Below, in pieces: positions 8,012 to 13,876 of a DNA stretch of 13,876 nt. The stretch is from Oscillospiraceae bacterium (lineage in GTDB: Bacteria > Bacillota > Clostridia > Oscillospirales > Ruminococcaceae). Each line of letters begins with the position of its first letter. Positions within the stretch are counted from its first letter, which is position 1. A model generated the notes under the pieces. The model was not told the DNA's origin. It worked only from the letters and a program-made list of their open reading frames with translations, and did not search any database. The DNA lies in the NCBI GenBank assembly GCA_017394565.1, contig JAFPXW010000251.1, positions 1 through 13,876 on the forward strand, written 5' to 3'. The translations under genes and the position numbers were made by a program.

Positions 8012-9284
8012 GTGCGATGGAAAAGCAGAATATGAATTTCTGAAGGAACTTGCAAAGCGCAGCGGCGAGACCGACCGCAAGGTCACGGAGATCGTGACGG
8101 AGATCATCGACACCGTCCGCGACGGCGGCGACGAGGCTGTCAAGGCTTACACCAAGAAATTCGACGGCAATCTGCCGCAGTACTACGAAGTACCGCGCGA
8201 GGTCATCAACGATGCACTCACCACGGCAGATCAGGAGTTTGTCAATGCCCTCCTGAATGCGCAGGAGAATATCGCGAACTTCCACAATCGCCAGAAGCCG
8301 CAGGGCTTCACCGATGCACAGCCGAACGGCGTGATCCTGGGGCAGCGTGTACGCGGTCTGGAGCGCGTAGGTCTGTACGTTCCGGGCGGTACGGCAGCGT
8401 ATCCGTCGAGCGTGCTGATGAATGCGATCCCGGCGAAAATTGCAGGCGTCAAGGAGATCATCATGGTAACACCGCCCTGCAAGGACGGTACCCCGAACAA
8501 GGATATTCTGGTCGCAGCGGCGATCTGCGGCGTGGACAGAGTGTTCCTTTCCGGCGGCGCACAGGCCATTGCAGCGCTGGCTTACGGTACGGAGGAGATC
8601 CCGAAGGTGGACAAGATCGTCGGCCCTGGCAACATTTTCGTTGCAACGGCAAAGAAGCTCCTCTACGGCATCGTGGATATCGACATGATCGCAGGCCCGA
8701 GCGAGATCCTCGTGATGGCGGATCACACGGCGGATCCGAAGTTCGTAGCGGCTGACCTCATGAGCCAGGCAGAGCACGACAAGCTGGCATCTGCCATTCT
8801 CATCACCACCGATCCGACGCTGCCGGACAAGGTCGAGGCTGAGGTCAAGCGCCAGATGGCATATCTGGAGCGCCGCGAGATCATCGCATCTTCGATGGAG
8901 AATTACGGTGTCATGCTGATCGCACGCGACAAGGCGCAGGCAATTGAGCTTGCCAATGCCATCGCACCGGAACACTTGGAAGTTTGCATGGAGAATCCCC
9001 TGGAGTACATCGGCTGCCTTGACAATGCAGGCTCTGTATTCCTCGGCTCCTACGCATCCGAGCCGCTGGGCGACTACTACGCAGGCCCGAACCACGTTCT
9101 CCCGACTTCCGGCACAGCAAGATTCTTCTCGCCGCTGGGCGTGAACAGCTTCCTCAAGCGTTCGAGCTACATCTACTACACCGAGGATGCCCTGCGTGAT
9201 GCCAAGGACGATATTGTCCTGATCGCCGAGCGTGAAGGTCTGACCGCACACGCCAATGCCATCAAGGTACGGTTCGAGGACTGA
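7995..9284 (+). CDS. hisD: Histidinol dehydrogenase
   Basis: HisD is a zinc-dependent, NAD-linked cytoplasmic enzyme that oxidises histidinol to histidine in two steps, ending the pathway. The 429 residues match the usual length. Zinc ligands by family comparison are Gln258 and His261 (SQAEHD), Asp360 (GDYYAGPNH) and His419 (LTAHANA); the catalytic pair Glu326-His327 is in APEHLE. Also visible are VGLYVPGGTAAYPSS (125-139), FLSGGAQAIAALAYGT (184-199) and KIVGPGNIFVATAK (207-220). The start ATG at 7995 lies inside the end of hisG and has GGAGGAG at 7981-7987. All catalytic residues are present, so it should be active. Confidence 0.97.
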   Translation: MIKQIKCDGKAEYEFLKELAKRSGETDRKVTEIVTEIIDTVRDGGDEAVKAYTKKFDGNLPQYYEVPREVINDALTTADQEFVNALLNAQENIANFHNRQKPQGFTDAQPNGVILGQRVRGLERVGLYVPGGTAAYPSSVLMNAIPAKIAGVKEIIMVTPPCKDGTPNKDILVAAAICGVDRVFLSGGAQAIAALAYGTEEIPKVDKIVGPGNIFVATAKKLLYGIVDIDMIAGPSEILVMADHTADPKFVAADLMSQAEHDKLASAILITTDPTLPDKVEAEVKRQMAYLERREIIASSMENYGVMLIARDKAQAIELANAIAPEHLEVCMENPLEYIGCLDNAGSVFLGSYASEPLGDYYAGPNHVLPTSGTARFFSPLGVNSFLKRSSYIYYTEDALRDAKDDIVLIAEREGLTAHANAIKVRFED

Positions 9285-9312
9285 TCTCCGAAAAACAGTG
9301 TGGTGATAGAAA

Positions 9313-9651
9313 ATGCAGGAATTTTTTGAGGTCTTGTTTGGCGTAGTGATTGCACTTTTTATCGTGTTCATGCTGGTCATCTGTATCTGGGATTCGCTTG
9401 CAAAGGAGCATCCGCAGAAAATTCATGTGATCCACAAGCGTGAAACACTGCATCGAAGTGCCAAAAAGTCTACAGGACAACCGAGCCACTACACACACTA
9501 TACCATCGACTGCACGTTTCCGGATTCGGACAAGCTGCATACGTTCGATTGCGAAGCGGACGTATTCCAGAAGCTGAAGCAGGGGAAACACTATACCGTG
9601 ATTGTCAAGCGCCTGTCGATCCTGTCTATTCAAAAGAACCGATGGGATTGA
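9313..9651 (+). CDS. Small single-helix membrane protein, function unknown
   Basis: This 112-residue protein has one hydrophobic segment at about 7-26 (LFGVVIALFIVFMLVICIW) directly after a short acidic N-terminus, then a soluble domain. The soluble part has alternating polar/hydrophobic strands (SHYTHYTIDCTFP, then KLHTFDCEADVFQKLKQG, then HYTVIVKR), suggesting a small beta domain. The layout recalls DUF2500-like membrane-anchored proteins, but the match is by general shape only. It begins 28 bases after hisD behind a weak GGTGAT site, and ends 55 bases before the lipoprotein gene. It has no evident role in histidine synthesis and appears to be a passenger in the operon. Confidence 0.65.
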   Translation: MQEFFEVLFGVVIALFIVFMLVICIWDSLAKEHPQKIHVIHKRETLHRSAKKSTGQPSHYTHYTIDCTFPDSDKLHTFDCEADVFQKLKQGKHYTVIVKRLSILSIQKNRWD

Positions 9652-9706
9652 CGGCATGGGATGTATTCATTATCAACAGATCTAACAGACATATGGGGGA
9701 TATAGG

Positions 9707-10075
9707 ATGAATTTCAAATGGAATGCAATGACCGCAGCGGTGCTGTCACTTTGTCTGCTGACAGGCTGCGGCGGTGGGGAAACTGTTTCCATTGATCCGG
9801 CTGACATTGCCGGTACATGGGTGAACAAGGCGGACGGTGCCAGCGAAACGCTGACCATCCGGAGTGACGGTACTTATCACAAGACTGTGGATGTGGGCAG
9901 TTCCTACCCGAAAACGGAAGTGGACGATAGCTGGTCACTTGAAGGTGCCGATGTCACGATCTACATTTCTGAGTATAATACCGCGTTTACCTACACGGTC
10001 GCCGTGAGCGAGGACAAGAATACCATGGTCTGGGACAACGGCGATAACCGTATCGTTTACACGAAGAAAAAATAA
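9707..10075 (+). CDS. Lipoprotein with lipocalin-like small beta domain
   Basis: The 122-residue product has a signal peptide with Lys4, a hydrophobic core (about 8-18) and the lipobox LTGC, so Cys21 would be lipid-modified and the protein anchored outside the cell membrane. The mature part has GTWVNKADGASETLTIRSDG (36-55), WSLEGADVTIYI and a closing VYTKKK. This G-T-W...L-T-I...D-G-T-Y pattern is typical of the small lipocalin-like domains (DUF5640-like) common in secreted clostridial proteins. The ligand is unknown. GGGGGA at 9694-9699 serves as Shine-Dalgarno. Its stop TAA (10073-10075) touches the first copy of the hisC-leader repeat, and no histidine-related role is apparent. Confidence 0.75.
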   Translation: MNFKWNAMTAAVLSLCLLTGCGGGETVSIDPADIAGTWVNKADGASETLTIRSDGTYHKTVDVGSSYPKTEVDDSWSLEGADVTIYISEYNTAFTYTVAVSEDKNTMVWDNGDNRIVYTKKK

Positions 10076-10158
10076 TTCCGACCGCAATGTGCCCAAAGCC
10101 TGTCGGCTAAGGACACAAAGCTGATTTTATTTTTAAGGAGAAATCCCTATGAGCTGGG
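10075..10158 (+). repeat. hisC-leader direct repeat, copy 1
   Basis: This 84-base copy is 82/84 identical to 10208-10291, at a fixed offset of 133 bases. It contains a hairpin region, a TTTTATTTTT run, the AAGGAG Shine-Dalgarno and an ATG followed by AGCTGGG, the first bases of hisC. It starts on the last base of the lipoprotein stop. The two differences (A at 10096 and A at 10113) lie in the hairpin; the second disrupts a base pair that is intact in copy 2. Confidence 0.95.
10088..10134 (+). other. Hairpin plus T-rich run after the lipoprotein gene (copy 1)
   Basis: TGTGCCC (10088-10094) faces GGACACA (10111-10117) with one mismatch, enclosing AGCC-TGTC-GGCT. A T-rich run (10125-10134) follows after 7 bases. 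It might act as a weak terminator or stability element for the lipoprotein transcript; the gap before the T-run argues against strong intrinsic termination. Confidence 0.35.
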
Positions 10159-10207
10159 GCAGGGGAGCCCCTGCTGGCATGATATTTGTTTGCCAGAAAG
10201 TCTTGTC
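10159..10207 (+). other. Hairpin-rich 49-bp spacer between the leader copies
   Basis: The spacer starts exactly where copy 1 ends. GCAGGGG (10159-10165) and CCCCTGC (10168-10174) are perfect inverted repeats, practically a 6-pair stem with a 4-base loop. CTGGCA (10174-10179) and TGCCAG (10191-10196) form a second perfect inverted repeat with an 11-base loop. No match to a known insertion element is recognised. It could be the original upstream flank of the hisC leader or a small inserted repeat. Confidence 0.55.
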
Positions 10208-10291
10208 ATTCCGACCGCAATGTGCCCAGAGCCTGTCGGCTAAGGGCACAAAGCTGATTTTATTTTTAAGGAGAAATCCCTATGAGCTGGG
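10208..10291 (+). repeat. hisC-leader direct repeat, copy 2 (the one joined to hisC)
   Basis: This is the second copy of the 84-base repeat, running directly into the hisC coding sequence. It supplies the AAGGAG ribosome site at 10268-10273 and the ATG at 10282. Together with the spacer it forms a 133-base unit present about 1.6 times in tandem. Confidence 0.95.
10221..10267 (+). other. Leader hairpin upstream of hisC (copy 2)
   Basis: TGTGCCC (10221-10227) and GGGCACA (10244-10250) pair perfectly; after a 2-by-2 internal loop, AGCC and GGCT close on a TGTC loop, giving 11 pairs. A TTTTATTTTT run follows at 10258-10267, 7 bases away, just before the Shine-Dalgarno. It may be an attenuating or stabilising element in the hisC leader; there is no histidine-codon-rich leader peptide to suggest classical attenuation. 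Confidence 0.4.
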
Positions 10292-11352
10292 AAAATAATA
10301 TCCGCCGTGTCGTACCGTATACGCCCGGCGAACAGCCGAAGCTTGATGATATCACCTAGCTCAACACCAACGAGAATCCCTATCCGCCGGCTCCCGGTGT
10401 GCAGGAGATCCTCGACCAATTCGACATTTCCATGATGCGCAAATATCCAGATCCGAACGCGCAGATCTTAGTCGATGCGCTCGCCAAAGCTTACGGCGTC
10501 AGCCCCAAGCAGGTCTTTGTCGGCGTTGGCTCGGACGATGTCATTTCGATGGCATTTATGACATTTTTTGGCGGAAATAAGCCGATCCTGTTTCCGGACG
10601 TGACCTATTCGTTCTATGATGTCTGGGCGGATGTTTACCGCATCCCGTACACGCAGATCCCGCTGACTGAGGATTTCCGCATCGATCCGAAGGACTACGC
10701 ACGTGAAAACGGCGGTATCATTTTCCCGAATCCGAATGCACCCACCGGTGTCTTCGAATCCCTCGACACCATCGAGGAGATCATCAAGGAAAATCCGGAC
10801 AGCATCGTCATCGTGGACGAGGCTTATATTGATTTCGGCGGTACATCGGCACTTCCGCTGCTGGACAAGTACGAGAATCTGCTCGTGGTGCAGACCTTCT
10901 CGAAGTCGCGCAGCATGGCCGGAATGCGCATCGGCTTTGCGATCGGTTCGGAGAAGCTCATCCGTTTCATGAACGATGTGAAATTCTCCGTCAATTCCTA
11001 CACCATGAATCAGGTGACGCTCCTGTGTGGTGCAAAAACACTGGAGGATGATGCGTATTTCCGTGACACGACCGCGAAGATCATCGCCACCCGTGAGGAG
11101 GCGAAAAAGCGCCTGACGGAACTCGGCTTCACGTTCCCGGATTCCTACAGCAACTTCATTTTCGCCAAGCACAAGACGGCGGACGCAGGCAAGATCTTTG
11201 AGAAGCTCAAGGAACGCCGCATTTTTGTCCGCTACTGGAATAAATCCCGTATCAGCCAGTACCTGCGCATCACCATCGGCACGCCGGAGGAGATGGAACG
11301 CCTGTACAGTGCGCTGACGGAAATTCTCACAGAACTGGAGGCAACGGCATGA
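10282..11352 (+). pseudogene. hisC: hisC, histidinol-phosphate aminotransferase, interrupted by in-frame TAG at codon 26
   Basis: HisC is a PLP-dependent fold-type I aminotransferase that converts imidazole-acetol phosphate to histidinol phosphate using glutamate. From ATG 10282 (AAGGAG at 10268-10273) the frame spans 356 codons, a normal length, but codon 26 (10357-10359) is TAG, exactly where the family usually has Lys before LNTNENPYPP; AAG to TAG is one base. Beyond it all key parts are intact: NPNAPTG (150-156), VDEAY with Asp179, the PLP lysine Lys208 in TFSKSRSMAGMRIG, and YLRITIGT near the end. Restart at GTG 10399 or ATG 10432 would give 317 or 306 residues lacking the substrate-binding N-terminal segment, and neither has a clear ribosome site. 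The stop overlaps the hisB start. This may be a true nonsense mutation, an error, or read-through. Confidence 0.85.
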
Positions 11353-11933
11353 TGAACACCGCGACCGTGACCAGAACCTCGAAGGAAACCGACATCACCG
11401 TCACCATTCTGCCGGAGGACGGAAAACGCGAAATTTCCACTGGTATCGGCTTTTTTGACCATATGCTCACAGCGCTGACGGTTCACAGCCAGATCCCGAT
11501 GCAGATCCGTGCGGTCGGCGATACGTTTGTGGATGCGCACCACACCGTGGAGGATACGGGCATCGTGCTGGGACAGGCACTTGCCAAATCCCTCGGCGAC
11601 AAAAGCGGCATCGTCCGCTACGGCAGCGCCTATATCCCGATGGATGAGAGCCTTGCGTTCTGCTGCATGGACATCTGCAACCGCCCGTTCCTCGTGTACA
11701 ATGCGGAATTCACGAACCCCATGATCGGTGCGTATGACACCTGCCTGACGGAAGAATTCCTCCGCGCGTTCGCCTTCAATGCCGGCATCACCCTTCACGC
11801 GAATGTGATGTACGGCAAGAACGACCACCACAAGACCGAGGCACTGTTCAAGGCAGTTGCCCACGCCCTGCGCATCGCATCGACCGCCAGCGGTTCGGGC
11901 GAAGCGTTCTCGACGAAAGGAATGTTAGGATGA
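11349..11933 (+). CDS. hisB: Imidazoleglycerol-phosphate dehydratase
   Basis: HisB dehydrates imidazole glycerol phosphate to imidazole acetol phosphate, the substrate of HisC. The 194 residues form the monofunctional manganese enzyme with no fused phosphatase domain, so a separate histidinol-phosphate phosphatase must exist elsewhere. The two metal-binding repeats are visible: HHTVED (His64, His65, Glu68) and DHHKTEALFKA (His160, His161, Glu164), together with GIGFFDHML (32-40) and LHANV (His150). GGAGG at 11337-11341 precedes ATG 11349 by 7 bases; a second ATG follows at 11352. The start overlaps the hisC stop, and the stop overlaps the hisH start. Because its start is coupled to the end of hisC, early termination in hisC could reduce its translation. 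Confidence 0.97.
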   Translation: MMNTATVTRTSKETDITVTILPEDGKREISTGIGFFDHMLTALTVHSQIPMQIRAVGDTFVDAHHTVEDTGIVLGQALAKSLGDKSGIVRYGSAYIPMDESLAFCCMDICNRPFLVYNAEFTNPMIGAYDTCLTEEFLRAFAFNAGITLHANVMYGKNDHHKTEALFKAVAHALRIASTASGSGEAFSTKGMLG

Positions 11934-12532
11934 TCGCAATCGTAGATTACGGCGCAGGAAATATTTTCAGCGTCAAGAATGCGCTGGATTATCTCGGTCT
12001 GGAGAACCAGCTGACCGATTCCATCGCGGAGATCGAGGCCGCTGATGAAGTGATCCTCCCCGGTGTCGGCGCATTTCCGGCAGCCATGAAAATGCTCCAT
12101 GCCAAGGGACTTGTCCCCGTTCTGAAAGCGCAGGCGCAGAAGAAGCCGCTGCTGGGCATCTGCCTCGGAATGCAGATGCTGCTGGAGAAAAGCTATGAAT
12201 TCGAGGAATGTGAGGGCTTAGGACTGATCGGCGGCACGGTCGAGAAGATCGACGCGCCCGGTCTCATCATTCCGCATATGGGCTGGAATAAGCTTGAAAT
12301 GGGCATTGATTGTCCGCTTCTGAAGGGACTTCCGGAGGAAGCCTATGTGTATTTTGTGCATTCGTTTGCAGCGAAAAACTGCGACAGCTCCCTTGCGGCG
12401 TGGGTAGAATACGGCGGAAAAGTCCCGGCGATGGTCTATGACGGCGGCAATGTATTCGGAGCGCAGTTCCACCCCGAAAAATCGGGCGAAGTGGGCTTGC
12501 AGATCTTAAAGAATTTCGGAGGTCTGGTATGA
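11930..12532 (+). CDS. hisH: Imidazole glycerol phosphate synthase, glutaminase subunit
   Basis: HisH is a class I glutamine amidotransferase that releases ammonia from glutamine and channels it to HisF, forming imidazole glycerol phosphate and AICAR. The 200-residue protein has the full catalytic triad: Cys78 in LLGICLGMQML, His181 and Glu183 in FGAQFHPEKSG. The N-terminus MIAIVDYGAGNIFSVKNAL and PHMGWN (115-120) are typical of the family. The ATG sits in the ATGA overlap with the hisB stop, with AAAGGA upstream at 11917. Its partner hisF begins at 13716, separated from it by hisA and an acetyltransferase gene. Confidence 0.97.
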   Translation: MIAIVDYGAGNIFSVKNALDYLGLENQLTDSIAEIEAADEVILPGVGAFPAAMKMLHAKGLVPVLKAQAQKKPLLGICLGMQMLLEKSYEFEECEGLGLIGGTVEKIDAPGLIIPHMGWNKLEMGIDCPLLKGLPEEAYVYFVHSFAAKNCDSSLAAWVEYGGKVPAMVYDGGNVFGAQFHPEKSGEVGLQILKNFGGLV

Positions 12533-13245
12533 TTATTTTACCTGCAATTGACATCAAGGACGGCAACTGCGTTCGCCTCGTGCGCGGCGATTACGGTACG
12601 GCGCACAAGGTCGCAGAGGACTATATGCAGACGGCGCAGAGCTTCGTGAAAGCCGGAGCCGACTGGATCCACATGGTTGACCTCGACGGTGCGAAGGACG
12701 CAAAGCCGGTCAATACCGACATTTTCCTCGATGTAGCAAAAAATACACCCCTCAAGGTCGAAGTCGGCGGCGGTATCCGCACGATGGAAACGATGGAAAT
12801 GTACCTTTCCGGCGGCGTATCCCGTGTGATCCTCGGCAGCGTAGCGCTCAAAAATCCCGATCTTGTGGCGCAGGCAGTCAGGGAATACGGCGAGAAGATC
12901 GCCGTTGGGATCGACGCGAAGAATGGTTTCGTAGCAGTCGAGGGCTGGCTGGATGCATCGACGGTGGACTATATTTCGCTTGCGAAGGAAATGGAGAAAA
13001 TGGGCGTGAAAACGGTCATTTTCACAGACATCTCCAAGGACGGCACGCTCTCCGGTGTCAATGCGGAACAGCTTTCCGCTTTGCATGAAGCGGTTTCCAT
13101 GAATGTCATCGCATCAGGCGGTGTGCATACGATGGAGGATATTAAAATTTGTAGCAAGATGGGACTTTACGGCACGATCGCTGGCAAGTCGCTCTATCAG
13201 GGAACGCTGGATCTTGCCGAGGCAGTCGCCTATACCAAAGCCTGA
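12529..13245 (+). CDS. hisA: ProFAR isomerase (phosphoribosylformimino-AICAR-P isomerase)
   Basis: HisA is a (beta/alpha)8 barrel that isomerises ProFAR to PRFAR by an Amadori rearrangement, supplying HisH/HisF. At 238 residues it has the usual size. The catalytic acid/base residues are Asp8 in LPAIDIKDG and Asp129 in VGIDAKNG; phosphate-binding elements appear as VGGGIRT (79-85) and ASGGVHT in the second half-barrel, and TDISKDGTLSG (166-176) marks the second half. The half-barrel repeat with HisF is expected for the family. AGGTCTGGT before the ATG gives only a modest ribosome site; the ATGA overlap with hisH suggests coupled translation. Confidence 0.97.
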   Translation: MIILPAIDIKDGNCVRLVRGDYGTAHKVAEDYMQTAQSFVKAGADWIHMVDLDGAKDAKPVNTDIFLDVAKNTPLKVEVGGGIRTMETMEMYLSGGVSRVILGSVALKNPDLVAQAVREYGEKIAVGIDAKNGFVAVEGWLDASTVDYISLAKEMEKMGVKTVIFTDISKDGTLSGVNAEQLSALHEAVSMNVIASGGVHTMEDIKICSKMGLYGTIAGKSLYQGTLDLAEAVAYTKA

Positions 13246-13260
13246 ACGGAGAAGGGAAAA

Positions 13261-13704
13261 ATGGCTGAGATTCGTGTAATGACCATCGCAGATTACGACG
13301 ATGTGTACGGTCTGTGGCTGCACACCCCCGGCATGGGACTCAACACCACCGATGACAGCCGGGAGGGGATCGCCAGCTATTTGCGCCGCAATCCCACCAC
13401 CTGCTTTGTCGCTTTTGCAGACGGAAAGCTCATCGGCTGCATTCTTGCGGGGCATGACGGACGGAGAGGGTACATCTACCATACCGCTGTGCTCCCGGAG
13501 TACCGGAATCAGGGCGTTGCCCGTGCGCTTGTGAACCATGCTATGTCCGCATTGGAGCAGGATGGCATCCATAAGGTCGCGCTGGTGGCATTTGAGCGCA
13601 ACGAACTCGGCAACGGGTTCTGGGAGAAGATGGGCTTTACCGTCCGGGACGATCTGGTCTACCGGAATAAAGCGATTCATGAACTGGAACGAATTGATAC
13701 ATAA
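13261..13704 (+). CDS. GNAT-family N-acetyltransferase
   Basis: This 147-residue protein has the single-domain GNAT fold, which moves an acetyl group from acetyl-CoA to an amine. Motif A is visible as HTAVLPEYRNQGVARALVNH (74-93), where R-N-Q-G-V-A (82-87) is the pyrophosphate-binding loop; motif B appears as FERNELGNGFWEKMGF, followed by a final beta strand. The substrate cannot be read from the sequence. It lies between hisA and hisF, 15 bases after hisA behind GAGAAGGG and 11 bases before hisF, so it is co-transcribed. A role linked to histidine or an intermediate is possible, but a passenger role is equally consistent. Confidence 0.85.
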   Translation: MAEIRVMTIADYDDVYGLWLHTPGMGLNTTDDSREGIASYLRRNPTTCFVAFADGKLIGCILAGHDGRRGYIYHTAVLPEYRNQGVARALVNHAMSALEQDGIHKVALVAFERNELGNGFWEKMGFTVRDDLVYRNKAIHELERIDT

Positions 13705-13715
13705 AGGAGGGCAAT

Positions 13716-13876
13716 ATGCTCGCAAAACGAATCATTCCCTGTCTGGACGTGCGTGACGGCAGGGTGGTCAAGGGCGTGAATTTCGAGGGCATCCGCGAGG
13801 TCGGAGATCCTGTGGAATGCGCCGCAGAATACAACAAGCAGGGCGCAGACGAGATCGTGTTCTATGATATCACGGC
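13716..13876 (+). CDS. hisF: Imidazole glycerol phosphate synthase, cyclase subunit (5' part only)
   Basis: HisF is the (beta/alpha)8 cyclase that uses HisH-derived ammonia to convert PRFAR into imidazole glycerol phosphate and AICAR. Only the first 53 codons are inside the window. They begin MLAKRIIPCLDVRDGRVVKG, the hallmark first strand with catalytic Asp11, and continue to EIVFYDIT, strand beta-2. AAAGGAGG at 13703-13710 gives a strong ribosome site 5 bases before the ATG. The reading frame is open to the right edge; full members have about 250 residues. hisI/hisE functions would be expected downstream. Confidence 0.97.
   Translation, partial: MLAKRIIPCLDVRDGRVVKGVNFEGIREVGDPVECAAEYNKQGADEIVFYDIT

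Noticed and set aside
6117..9380. Long minus-strand frames opposite hisZ (6117-7397) and hisD (7992-9380)
   Set aside because: They are codon-register shadows of well-identified genes on the + strand, caused by the same codon bias; the translations show no known motifs.
10201..10240. A separate promoter for hisC in the repeat spacer (TTGTCA at 10203-10208)
   Set aside because: At 17 bases downstream the sequence is GC-rich and no -10-like hexamer is present.
10399..11352. GTG 10399 as a genuine start for a shorter hisC
   Set aside because: There is no ribosome site in front of it and it would remove the conserved NENP segment. Homology clearly continues upstream through the TAG to ATG 10282.
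1..13876. CRISPR arrays, tRNA or rRNA genes, insertion sequences or phage genes
   Set aside because: No spaced repeat array, tRNA-like cloverleaf, rRNA segment or transposase/integrase frame was seen; the window is densely filled by housekeeping genes.

Overview
The window is chromosomal DNA of a Gram-positive (Bacillota) bacterium, most likely a Ruminococcus-like clostridium. The evidence is a PolC-type replicative polymerase with an embedded proofreading domain, the ispG-to-polC order common in Clostridia, a HisZ plus short-HisG pair, purine-rich Shine-Dalgarno sites and a fairly GC-rich coding style. The genus is an inference from gene style and was not tested by alignment. All recognised genes lie on the + strand.

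Region 1 (1-5969): the last codons of an unidentified membrane protein (possibly the RseP protease), then ispG (isoprenoid precursor synthesis), a two-helix membrane protein with a PH-like tail that starts on TTG inside the ispG stop, and polC. These are tightly packed and probably co-transcribed.

Region 2 (5970-6155): an intergenic control region. It has a near-consensus sigma-A promoter (TTGACA, 17 bp, TATTAT) and, over the -10 and start site, an 8-bp-period array of TACTA-like half-sites. This looks like the operator of a TrpR-superfamily repressor (HisR/YerC type). It drives the histidine operon.

Region 3 (6156-13876): the operon hisZ-hisG-hisD, two non-histidine genes (a one-helix membrane protein and a lipoprotein), then hisC-hisB-hisH-hisA, a GNAT acetyltransferase, and the start of hisF, which runs off the window. 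Most his genes overlap by a few bases, which suggests coupled translation. HisZ and HisG form the first enzyme; HisA follows, then HisH+HisF, HisB, HisC and HisD. hisI/hisE functions are not in the window and probably follow hisF.

Two oddities sit together in the middle of the his operon. The hisC leader, including its Shine-Dalgarno and start codon, is present twice (84 bp, 2 mismatches, 133 bp apart) with a 49-bp hairpin-rich spacer between the copies. The hisC frame itself is broken by an amber codon at position 26, in the conserved KLNTNENP segment; the remaining 330 codons are intact. This is either a recent nonsense mutation, a sequencing or assembly error, or read-through. No gene in the window uses TAG as its terminator.
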